Of a stretch of DNA of 64,000 nt, positions 30,174 to 39,103 are shown in pieces. The DNA is taken from the NCBI GenBank assembly GCA_023512835.1, contig JAKCVP010000387.1, positions 62,001 through 126,000 of the forward strand, given 5' to 3'. Source of the stretch: Taxillus chinensis. Taxonomy: Eukaryota > Streptophyta > Magnoliopsida > Santalales > Loranthaceae. Position numbers and translations under genes: made by a program. Under the pieces are notes generated by a model. The model was not told where the DNA came from, made no database searches, and worked only from the letters and a program-made list of their open reading frames with translations. Each line of letters starts with the position of its first letter. The stretch's first letter is position 1.

Positions 30174-30479
30174 TTAGCCTTGCTCGCTGCAGGCTGTACA
30201 GGAATCAATCGTCGACGATGACACGCAGTCGGATTGCTTGTAGTTCGGATTACACCGCGTGGGATCAGTCGTGCTGGGATTACACGGTGTAGGATCAATC
30301 GTGCTCGGGTTAAATGGTGTAGGATTGGCCGTAGCTGGGCCGTACACCCTACGCTTGAACTGCATGGGGTGACACTGCGTAGGATCGGCGGTGCTTGGAT
30401 TGTACGGTGTAGGATTGGCAGTCGCCAGACTATACTCTGTAGAATCGTACTCGATCTCCTCATCTTCTGCGTACTCCAT
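30174..30479 (-). CDS. Hypothetical 101-residue protein made of 10-residue repeats
   Basis: Not a recognised protein. It starts with an ATG and an acidic head (MEYAEDEEIEYDSTEYS). It then has tandem 10-residue units such as ANPTPYNPST, IDPTPCNPST and TDPTRCNPNY, and ends in a short Cys/Ser-rich tail. The units come from the 30-bp minisatellite on the same bases, and the period keeps the frame. Two TATAAA-type boxes lie about 85-110 bases upstream on the same strand, which makes a transcript possible. It may equally be a chance frame through a minisatellite. No signal peptide is seen. Confidence 0.3.
   Translation of the reverse strand: MEYAEDEEIEYDSTEYSLATANPTPYNPSTADPTQCHPMQFKRRVYGPATANPTPFNPSTIDPTPCNPSTTDPTRCNPNYKQSDCVSSSTIDSCTACSEQG
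30247..30456. repeat. 30-bp minisatellite, seven degenerate units
   Basis: Seven units of exactly 30 bp (starts 30247, 30277, 30307, 30337, 30367, 30397, 30427) share a GGATTRYACGGTGTAGGATC-like core. Unit 4 is the most divergent, and its centre (GTACACCCTACGC) reads like the reverse complement of the others. Confidence 0.85.
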
Positions 30480-30561
30480 GCTGTCGTCCCGATGCTCAGA
30501 CTTGGTTTCTGTTCTCTTGCATGCAGTTTCAAGTAAGCCAGAGTCAAGTAGACTGACTCGT

Positions 30562-30570
30562 ATTTTATAG
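30562..30570 (-). promoter_or_regulatory. TATA box candidate for the repeat ORF
   Basis: On the minus strand this reads TATAAAATA, about 83 bases before the ATG of the repeat ORF. A second TATAAA is at 30585-30590 on the same strand. Confidence 0.35.
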
Positions 30571-30689
30571 GCATGATCTGGGATTTATAGTGATCATGGA
30601 CGCTTTGTGCGCGCAATTATTACGAAGAGTTGAATGATTCAGACAAGACGCGCATCTCGTCTCACAATGTCACGCCTGCCTTGAGTGCG

Positions 30690-30698
30690 TATAAAAGG
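30690..30698 (+). promoter_or_regulatory. TATAAAAGG box facing a gene-free stretch
   Basis: A canonical TATA box on the plus strand with no supported coding region downstream before 31057. A 14-codon ATG frame follows at about 30780. It may drive a noncoding transcript or be fortuitous. Confidence 0.3.
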
Positions 30699-31056
30699 AA
30701 TAGATTTGAATTCCACTTGTGAGGAGCCCAGTCAGTATCCCAGCGCCACTCTGAACTCGAAATCTGAGCAGCAGGGGTCATGAGTCAGGCAAGTCGCAGA
30801 TACCTTACGCTGCGAGTCTGAGCCCAAGAGCGACCAGAAAGGGGTCAGCGGAGAACAAAGAAGTCTTCTCTAATTGTGCCGCTAGTAGCAGATGCTCGAG
30901 CGAGATGGATACCTTGCAGACCCGAAGGTATTGACCCTATTCAGGAGATCAAAAGTAGCAAAGACAAGTGCAGGCGGGAGAAACTCATTTCGTCAGTCAT
31001 AATAATTGAATAATTTCGTTACCTCCCTGGGTGGACGAAAGCATTACAGCCCGGCA

Positions 31057-32559
31057 TCATCGCCAGGGACTGCTCTCCTCACCGCCAACATCGCAACTTT
31101 CAAAGCTTAATTCCCACTCATCGACCGCAGCAAACTTCCTCACAGCATCCTCCAACTCCATGCTCTTCTCCCCAACAAGCGTCGTCTCATCATCCTCATG
31201 CCCAGCACTATCATCCTCCCCATCGTCAGACTCAGACTCGGCCTCTGAGTCACGACGAGAGTACGTCTTCTTCGCACTGGCAGTAGTCCCCATCTTCACA
31301 CCCTTGGCAGTCCTGCCCGTCTTCGCTCGTGACCGCGCGCCCCTCCTACGTCCGTACTCCTCCGCGCCCGAGTCATCATGTTCATCAGCGGGAACATCAT
31401 CCGAGCCCAGAATGTCGAATTCAGAGTATCGTCCCTTGCCGCGTCGACGAGGTAAGAGCGCAGTCAGGTCTGCCGTGCGCATGAATCGTTCCTGCTGTGC
31501 GCGCGTACGGCCCTTGGGTTTAGTGTTCCCCCTGCGCGTCGCAGCTTTGGACGTGGGTGAACTCAGTGGCGATGATACGGGTGATGGCGCATCTACCTCT
31601 TCTTCGTCTGGCTCGGAGGCCGGCGGCGTGACGTCTCGTTGAATAGGCAGATTTGTTCCTCGCGGCGGTCGCTTGGCTAGCTGGTGGGCGAGTTGCTTTC
31701 GTGTGCGCGTGCCTGTGCGGCGAGCGCTGGTGAATGCAGCTGCAATGTACGTGGAGCCAGGCGATGACGGTGTAGCTGCGGCAAGATCCAGTGTGAGATC
31801 GCGTTCGCTCGAGAGATTAGTCGGTACGGGAGATAGAGAGGGGGATTGTTCCTGTTCCTGCACCTGCTCCTGGATCGAAGATGGCTCTGCCTCGTTCACA
31901 GCGAGGAGTCTATCGATATCCGGCGTTGGCTGAGGCGTAGTTTCTTCCTCTGGGTTCGTCGCAGGAACCTGGATCTCAGTCGTGTTGGCCTCTTCCTCTT
32001 CCTCGTTCTCGTTTTCATTCTCGTCCTGCGCTGGCTCGCTCGCGGCGGAGGCCCGCGCACTGCGCGCAGATACTCGACGAACATCAACATCAACAACAGT
32101 CTCTGTGCGTCTGCGCGACGACCGACGTCTCTTTTGCGCGCTCGAGCTCTCTTCTTCCTGACCCTCGGTAGACTTGCGCTTCTTCGCACTCTCAGGTGAA
32201 AGTGACCTGTCCAGATCGAGCGAGAAATACGTAGTCTCCCCTTCATCCTCATCGCCATTTTCACCCTGCACCATACGCAGAATACTGCCTTGACGCGGGC
32301 GCTGAGTAAAGGACATGAACGACGGTGTGTGCTGTACCTTCATCGCCGAAGGTGGCAGACTAGACGGTAGACCACGCGCATTATTCTTCTTCGGCTGCGG
32401 TGTGGCGCGCACAGATTTGATGTTTGCTGCCTTGGTTGCAATGGCTGCCGTCTTGGTATTGGGTCGATGAGCTGGCTTTGCGACTGGGGTGGCTGCGATT
32501 TGGTTTGCGCGTGGGCCGGCGGGCTGGAGGGGCACTTTCTTGCGCGGCGGGCGAGGCAT
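31057..32559 (-). CDS. Uncharacterised, probably nuclear, disordered protein
   Basis: I do not recognise this 500-residue single-exon protein. The start chosen is MPRPPRKKVPLQP. The open frame continues 62 codons upstream, but that part looks like leader sequence. It is rich in charged residues, Ser and Pro, with many basic clusters that could act as nuclear localisation signals (KKRKS, KRRRSSRRR) and acidic runs (EEEEE). Three patches look conserved rather than low-complexity: HTPSFMSFTQRPRQGSILRM, RFMRTADLTALLPRRRGKGR followed by YSEFDILGSDD, and a C-terminal amphipathic motif ELEDAVRKFAAVDEWELSFE. The last looks like a short binding helix and faintly recalls the C-terminal motif of cohesin regulators of the sororin type, which is only a guess. 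A CACGTG box lies about 185 bases upstream. Confidence 0.7.
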   Translation of the reverse strand: MPRPPRKKVPLQPAGPRANQIAATPVAKPAHRPNTKTAAIATKAANIKSVRATPQPKKNNARGLPSSLPPSAMKVQHTPSFMSFTQRPRQGSILRMVQGENGDEDEGETTYFSLDLDRSLSPESAKKRKSTEGQEEESSSAQKRRRSSRRRTETVVDVDVRRVSARSARASAASEPAQDENENENEEEEEANTTEIQVPATNPEEETTPQPTPDIDRLLAVNEAEPSSIQEQVQEQEQSPSLSPVPTNLSSERDLTLDLAAATPSSPGSTYIAAAFTSARRTGTRTRKQLAHQLAKRPPRGTNLPIQRDVTPPASEPDEEEVDAPSPVSSPLSSPTSKAATRRGNTKPKGRTRAQQERFMRTADLTALLPRRRGKGRYSEFDILGSDDVPADEHDDSGAEEYGRRRGARSRAKTGRTAKGVKMGTTASAKKTYSRRDSEAESESDDGEDDSAGHEDDETTLVGEKSMELEDAVRKFAAVDEWELSFESCDVGGEESSPWR

Positions 32560-32740
32560 TGTTGGGATTAATATGGGGCTCTGCTCTGGACGCGTGCAAT
32601 TGCTAGGGAGGAGCGGGATGCAGAAGCAAGAGAGCGTCAGTGTGGGTGGATATGGATGCAGGAAGCGTGCAGTGAATGACGCGTTGAAGTCATCGTTTGG
32701 TCTGCGGGCGGAAATCAAAACAACGCGTTTGGCGACCGCT

Positions 32741-32748
32741 GTCACGTG
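32741..32748. promoter_or_regulatory. GTCACGTG E-box upstream of the uncharacterised nuclear-type gene
   Basis: Same 8-mer as before PRCC and THP3, 182-189 bases upstream of the chosen start of this minus-strand gene. Function is inferred. Confidence 0.35.
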
Positions 32749-32830
32749 TGCGGAGCCTCCAACACTCGCGACAGAGGGCAGTGTGATTTCTTAATGTTGC
32801 AGCTTTTCGTATTCGATTATTGCAAATCAA

Positions 32831-34379
32831 CTATGCGCCTGTCGACACAAGTTGCTCGATTTCCTCAATCTCCTTTGGCGCAGTCGTTAGGCTTTCGTGT
32901 CCGCTCTCAGTAATCAAGACATCATCCTCGATGCGAACGCCTCCTACTTGCCAGTACCTGTCCAAGACCTCCTTGTTGATAAACTTGCTGTGCTTTTCAC
33001 TCTTGAGAAATGGCTCAATTATGAACCGACAGAAATAGATACCTGGCTCGACAGTGATGATACTGCCCGTCGGTAGTCGCCCTCTCACGCGCAGGTATTT
33101 GTAGATGGGCTCTGGATCAGCATAGTTGGGATGTCCCCCCGTGTCGTGAGTGTCCATCCCCAAGTAATGGCCGAGGCCATGAGGAAAGAAAGCCGTAGAC
33201 GTCTGAGCTTTGATAACTTCATCCGCGCTGCCCTGGAAGATGCCGAGCTTCAAGAGCCCTTCCACGACCAACTTGTGCGCAAGAGCCTGTACGTCATCCC
33301 AGAAGACATTCGGTTTCAGCTCAGCTATGCACGTCTTCTGCATGTGAAGCACAATGGAGTAAATATCCTTGCTTTCTTGCGTGAATTTGCCGTTGATGGG
33401 GAATGTTCGCGTGATGTCGCTGGCATAGCAGTTGTACTCTCCGCCTGCATCCAACAAGATATTCAGCGTCTTGTCGGTAATTGGCTGGTCATTGCGAACG
33501 TAGTGGAGTGTAGCTGCGCTGATTCCAGCCGCGACGATGGGCGAATACGCTTGATTCTTACAGCCATGTGAGATGCAATGTCTCAAGAAGAGTGCGTACA
33601 GCTCGCGCTCGTTGGCGGCCTTCTTTGCGGCTTTCATGACAGCAATGTGACCTGCTGATGAGATGTTGTTGGCCTTGCGGCTGAGAGCTATCTCATACTC
33701 GTCCTTGACTACTCGTGACTCCTCGATGGCTTCCTTGAGCAGTGCGAGGTCCTTGGTCTGGAAGCCTGACGTGTCGACATCGTCTGAGACAAGCTTATCA
33801 ATTCCGAGGAAGAGCTTTGAGTCTGAAGCTTTGAGGAAGGAGTTGAGTTCTGCTGTTGTCTTGACTTCATCGACATCATACCTGGCGTCACGTTAGTCTA
33901 ATCCATCAGCAAGGCACACGTCGGTCGTACTTGGTCAGAGCTTCCTCAGTGCTCAGAGGAAGACCGCTCCAGATGACATCGTCATCTTTCAGAGGAGGGA
34001 TAAAGAGAGTGCTTCGATCCTTTGCGAGATCGTAGGCGATAGAGCAATCGACCTCCTCAGCTCCAGTCAAGTAGTAAAAGTACCGCGACTGGCGAACAGG
34101 AGCTTCCTGGTCTGAATTGGGCCAGATCCAAGACTTTGCCGACTCGACGAAGAGAAGTGAGCTCGATAAGCTCGAGTGGTGACTGGCGTCAGATCGTGAA
34201 CGAAGGTAGTCTGCAACTTTACGAGCATGTGCTTTGGCGGGGTACTTGTTGGAAGCCAGGAAGGTGTCGATGCTGTCTTGTGATGCCATGGTGGACGCCG
34301 CACGGGTGTTTGTAAGATGCAGATAGTGTCTGCGAGAACACAGACTTGCGCAGCGCAGAGCAGCTGTGAAAGACCGCAT
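32831..34379 (-). CDS. Xaa-Pro aminopeptidase / prolidase-type metallopeptidase (PEPP-like)
   Basis: M24B metallopeptidase that cleaves X-Pro bonds at peptide N-termini. Exon 1 is 33931-34379 and exon 2 is 32831-33881; the 49-nt intron (GTACGA ... CAG) joins ALTK to YDVDEV. The product has 499 residues. The pita-bread catalytic domain shows all five metal ligands in order: Asp in [14 protein letters not shown], Asp in [11 protein letters not shown], His in [13 protein letters not shown], Glu in TVEPGIYF and Glu in [10 protein letters not shown]. The N-terminal aminopeptidase P domain has [18 protein letters not shown]. The first ATG adds about 30 residues ([20 protein letters not shown]) that look like a mitochondrial presequence. 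A second ATG ([10 protein letters not shown]) would give a cytosolic form. Confidence 0.92.
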
Positions 34380-35448
34380 TAAAGCGGGCTGAGGTTGCAG
34401 TCAGAGGAGCCAAAAGGGCTTCGATGCATTGACTGCCCCACCTGTATCGTCACACGAGCACTGCGAGGTCCTCACGCTCCTGTAGCGTGCGATCGTCAAT
34501 TTCAATTACTTGCTTCCCTATTGACATGACTGCACATTCAGTTTCGTGTAATGTGCGTGGAAATACTCGCGCTGATAATGTCCTGCTGTAAGGCAAACGA
34601 AATTCGCTCTTCACTCAAGCTAGATACAAAACAAATAGGGGTGACATCTTAACCAAGATGTTCAATTGCTTCATCACCAAAGGCTGTCCTGACGTGGCTC
34701 ACTAAATGTCCTTATTGCTGTCCAGCGCAAGTGCCCAAGCATCATCCCGGCAAGGTCCATCGCAAGAGCGACGTGCGAAGCGCGGGTAGATGATGTTTGC
34801 CATGCCCACGCTCCCTACCACATGCCAATGTGACATGGTACTCTCCCCCTGTTTTCCAAAATCCTCTGATTCAAGTCTACGCACGTGAACATCACATAAC
34901 ACGCTCCTAAAGGTCAAATTCGAGCCTGTAGCGCGCAATAAGACGCTTGCCGGTTGTAGATGCCCAGCTTTGCATGTCAGTCCGAGAGCATTTTACCGGC
35001 TTCCTGATAGTGGAGGCTGGCGACAGCCAAGTAATGAATCTGGGTCGATCAAAGCCAGAGTTGTAGAATTCTTGCAGAATCTTTGACCTCAGTAGTGGAA
35101 GTCTTTGTACTCGGATGACTGCGTGCGACCTGTGGAAGGGAGGTCCCCACCAACCGGCAATCTTGACAAGGGTCAGAGCCGGTCGTAGCCCTTGAAGCGG
35201 TCCCCGCTGACTTGCAGGAGGGTCTTGCTTGCATGACTCGGCATTGACGCTGCTCTAGACGGTACCACTTCCACGCTCGGAGTAGGAGTAGTTGCTTGTG
35301 TGCGGAAGACTCGCTGAGTCGAAGGCCGTCGGATCACAGCTGCCATGTAAGTTGGGCCGCTGTTTGCTAGGCGACTATGGAGCGGTTGAGTCGACGGGAT
35401 GAAGCGTTGAATGCAAGCTCCACCAATGTTAGATCTGGCTACCTTGCC
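34380..35448. other. Intergenic region between the PHO80-like cyclin and the peptidase
   Basis: 1069 bases with the peptidase promoter and the cyclin 3' end. A CACGTG is at 34882-34887. Short frames on both strands are not convincing. Confidence 0.4.
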
Positions 35449-36414
35449 TCAGTGTGCTATGGCAATTGGCGGAGTACTATTCTTTCTGATTGGCATTTTC
35501 AACTTGAATCCCTCGGGATGACGCGGCTTGGTCCTTGCAAGACGCAGGAGAGCTCCAACCTTTTCCGTTAGCAGCTTATTCGTGACTCTGAGCTCAAAGT
35601 TCAAAAGGTAGCACAGAGCGATCTCAAGCTTCTGCAGCTCGCGCTCACTCACTCCTCCAACGCCGGCAAAGCGTTGGTGCGGGTAGCTCAGATCCTCGAG
35701 CGCCTTCATCGCTATCCTCAAGCATGCTAGAAGCAGTCGATGAACCGTGCGTGGAGTGATGGGCACGATCCGATCCTGTACAGCAAGCTTATGGATGTAA
35801 ACGCATGCCGCGAGGTAGACCGCTGTGGACATGGGACAGTACCGATGCAGTCGCGATAGATAGTCGATAACGGAGATTGGCGGTGGCTTCTTGGAAAAGA
35901 ATTTCCTTGCGACAGCATCGTGTTGTTCCTTGACCAGTCTGTCGTGCGCGGTCATTCCCTCAGGCTCGCATGGGTGCGCCTCAGGACTGCCAACAATATC
36001 CTGGTCAAAGAAGGCCCTCTTGATGTCATCCGAGGGAACGTTGGACGCAGGCGTGCCCGGCCGACTTGGCGTTCGCATATGGCCAGCCTTCATCTCTTTC
36101 AGCGAAGACGACTGCTCGAGCGCTGGCGTAGGAGGCACGTCTCCAGTCATATCCATCATGCTCTGGACGATGCGGCCCAAGACCTTCATTGCCGTCTCAG
36201 GCTCCATTGTCTCCACGCTCAAGTCTTCTTCTTTCGTGACATCTCCACCACTTGCCCCACTCAAGGAGCCAATGCGCGGAACGACCGCGGGGTCGGAGGA
36301 AGGAACGGGGGCTTTAGGAAGTTCAACGGGTGCGGCGGGTGGATGATGAGGAGCATTCGCCGGGCTGGCCATGACATGCATGTGCGCAGCGGCGGGCTGC
36401 ATGACTTCGGCCAT
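35449..36414 (-). CDS. PREG/Pho80-type cyclin
   Basis: Regulatory subunit of a Pho85-class cyclin-dependent kinase; Neurospora PREG and yeast Pho80 repress the phosphate-starvation factor. Single exon, 321 residues from MAEVMQPAAAHMHVM (the frame extends 20 codons further upstream). Residues about 185-290 form the Pho80 cyclin box: ISVIDYLSRLHRYCPMSTAV, YLAACVYIHKLAVQD, IVPITPRTVHRLLLACLRIA, MKALEDLSYPHQRFAGVGGV and LEIALCYLLNFELRV. The N-terminal third is disordered with several Ser/Thr-Pro sites (VPPTPALEQ, TPSRPGTPASN), as expected of a CDK partner. A bare Pcl-type cyclin is the alternative, but the MKALEDLSYPH signature favours the PREG branch. Confidence 0.9.
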   Translation of the reverse strand: MAEVMQPAAAHMHVMASPANAPHHPPAAPVELPKAPVPSSDPAVVPRIGSLSGASGGDVTKEEDLSVETMEPETAMKVLGRIVQSMMDMTGDVPPTPALEQSSSLKEMKAGHMRTPSRPGTPASNVPSDDIKRAFFDQDIVGSPEAHPCEPEGMTAHDRLVKEQHDAVARKFFSKKPPPISVIDYLSRLHRYCPMSTAVYLAACVYIHKLAVQDRIVPITPRTVHRLLLACLRIAMKALEDLSYPHQRFAGVGGVSERELQKLEIALCYLLNFELRVTNKLLTEKVGALLRLARTKPRHPEGFKLKMPIRKNSTPPIAIAH

Positions 36415-37468
36415 TATGGTCCGGTTCGTGGCCTCAATGGAGTTGAGAGTAATAGAAATCGAAGTAAATCTCAAGTGATACCGGCGCGCGCATTCACGTC
36501 CGTAGATATTCGGTTCGCTGATGTGGGTGCGAATCCAGTGTCAAGTCGCATGACAGGCAGCACTCGGAGCTGCAGACGCGAGATTATTCAGGCGGGCGCA
36601 AGATCTAGCTCAGTGGTGCGATTTCGATCTTTCTTGGAAACGGTCCGATGCAAATTGTGGGCAAATGCAAGAGATTATGAGGGAAAAAGGTGGGAGAGTT
36701 CGGCGGAGGGGTCGATCAGAGTTACCTGAGAGGGTCCTCGGTTGGCCGACCCAGGCTATCAATGTGTTTCCCTGGCTGCTGCGGGAACAAAGAAGGTCGG
36801 GTTCAAGCTCGGCTCGCGCAGCAATGGGTCGAATCTGGCCAACGACCAAGTAAACGACTCGGACTGAGTCAAGAGCACGGAACGCGAACCAGGCGTGAGA
36901 AAGTGGAGAATGGGGCTGCGTCGAGACACCCAAGTCGCATGTATACAAATTGTACATGCTACTTACATCCAGGATCACCGAGTTGCGGCTAGCCTTTTGC
37001 AGCAGCTAGATAGTCTGGATTCGACATGACGTGCATACATGTATGCGCTAATCAGCTGCATCGTTTCGTGGAACAGGACCTAGCAAGGAGGAGACGTTTC
37101 CGAGAGCGATAAGCAAGTGCGCAGTGAGTAGAGTGTGTACATCCATTATCAGCGCCGTTGCCAGGCATGCAATCTATGTTTCTAATGCATGTAAAACTAG
37201 TTGATGATGCTGTCTATCCGTCATCATGCGTGTGCGTAATCGGGGGGTGGCTGTAGATAAACGTCCTTGTAAATGACGTAGAAACAACCCAGGAGCCAAG
37301 CCGAAATAGATAGAGACAAATCCGGAACGCCTTGCAATGCTATGCCAATACTCTGTAAGCAAGGGTCATCAAGTCATGCGCATAGCATCTCTTTGCCCCA
37401 CAACCTTCCTGACAGGCCTCGTGGCGGGCACATTGGCCTGACCTCCGAGATGACTGTCATCAAGACCC
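36415..37468. other. Intergenic region upstream of the PREG-like cyclin
   Basis: 1054 bases holding the cyclin promoter and the 3' end of the membrane-protein gene. No gene or strong repeat is seen. Confidence 0.4.
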
Positions 37469-38495
37469 CTACTCTTCGAGTCTCTCCATCAGGTTCCTAC
37501 GCACTTTGGCGTTGACGACACCACCAACTCCAAAGGCAGGGATGATTCTGCACATGCGGGCAGCGCAGCTTGTACCCCAATCCCGCATAACTCTCGTCAC
37601 TCTTTCGGCAGCTCCCACGCCCGGACGGTTGTACAAGTCCAAGCCGAGTAGATGTAACGGAGTGCTGAATATCTGGACCGTGGCCGGTGCGATGAACTGT
37701 GCTGCGCTAGCTTGCGAGACGTACTTTTGCGCATTCTCTGAAATTGGCAGATGTGGTGCAAGTAGCGGAGGTACATTGAATGACGCGAAAATGGTCATCA
37801 TGTCTCGTACCAAGTACAGACCAAGCGTAACGCCAGGTACAGGTCTAGTAGATTGCGCGCCAAATAATTTGATAAATTGCCTGTCCTTGTACAATGACAT
37901 GGTCAAGTTGGTCGCCGAAGTGGTCGCAAACTTGGCTGAGCCAGATGTGACATGTGCTGCTGAATAATGTTCCAGGCCCGAGGACGCAGGTGGTCGTTGC
38001 GTTGTTGACGAGTATGTGTCAATTGTATTTGCTGAAATGTATGTCGTCGCGTACAGTGCAAATATCAATCGGAACGGTTTCGATGCGAGGAAATGGTGTG
38101 GGCGGAGGAGGAGGGTGCGCAGGGAATTCCTTGCAGACTCGAATAGCGTGGCTTGATTCGAAGCGTTCTCAATGATTGCTCTAAGACGATTGTTAGACAG
38201 CGGCCCATGGTATGTGTTTCCAGGATGCCACTCACTTGTCGATGATTGTTATTACTGGAGCGATCAGAGAAGCTGCAGAAAAGGCTGCAGCGACATCTGA
38301 TCCTAATCTTGAAGGTAGGTTCTTGGTATACCAATTCTCGTACTTCAGAGTGCTACTCGGGACTTTGAGTGTTTCTGACGTCCATGACCGGACATCTTTG
38401 GACATGCCTGGAAGCCTCAACTCAGGCGCAGTCGAAGTGAGTGCTGGTAGAACAGGTTTAAGTTCTGGAGATGGAGGGTCCTCTAGCTTTCCCAT
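37469..38495 (-). CDS. Uncharacterised multi-pass membrane protein
   Basis: Not recognised as a named family. Exon 1 is 38236-38495 and exon 2 is 37469-38180. The 55-nt intron (GTGAGT ... TTAG) joins ITIIDK to AIIENASNQATLF, and the product has 323 residues. At least four hydrophobic segments are visible: VAAAFSAASLIAPVITII, LIFALYATTYISANTI, PGVTLGLYLVRDMMTIFASF and QFIAPATVQIFSTPLHLLGL. The C-terminus RIIPAFGVGGVVNAKVRRNL is basic. The N-terminal 80 residues are soluble, with KYENWYTKNLPSRLGSDVAA. The basic loops and small-residue helices would fit a mitochondrial inner-membrane protein, but I see no carrier signature (PX[DE]XX[KR]). It is divergent from CSM1. Confidence 0.72.
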
Positions 38496-39103
38496 GGTAT
38501 CACCGGGTTGTAATTCTTAGGGGCATTCGGAGATGGGCGAGATCCAATCTTCTTGGTAAGGGTCCGAGCGACGGACGTTGAGTGGCTTGTGGACTTGTTG
38601 TCGCAAGATACAAATGGATTCCGCCAGATGTTATCAGTCGTCACAATAGAGTGACTAGCTTCACACAAACGTGATCGTCAATATGCCTCAGCACTGGAGG
38701 AAATGCCTCAAGGTTTCGAGTTCAGCATAAGCATTACGAATGGATCTGCGAGGATTTGCGAGCTCGTTGGAGCAGGATAGGATGTGATTGTGATTGTATT
38801 TGAAGGAACAACAATCAATCTCTAAAAGACGAGACAAGAGCAGCAGCAGACATACGGCTTCGCTTGCTGTATGACTAGAATCTCACTAAGAATGACGAGC
38901 GGCAGGTCATGTAGAAATGCAGCTGACGCTACTCGGGATCGAGTTCCGATGCTCGACTGCAGATGCCGATCGCGGAACTCTTTCTTGCGGCCAATCAGCG
39001 CCCGACCGCAACGACGCGTAGCGCGCCTGTTTACGCTGTCAATCGAGGGTCTTCTGCGGCCTCGTTCCTAGACATCTTTTCACGCACCTTCACGACCCTC
39101 GAC
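38496..39103. other. Shared upstream region of the membrane protein and CSM1 genes
   Basis: 608 bases between divergent genes. The CSM1 frame stays open 47 codons upstream of the chosen ATG. No other feature is supported. Confidence 0.4.

Larger units (their letters stand above)
30480..31056. other. Intergenic stretch with opposed TATA boxes
   Basis: 577 bases between the repeat ORF and the 3' end of the next minus-strand gene. Apart from the opposed TATA-like sites there is nothing I can assign. Confidence 0.4.
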
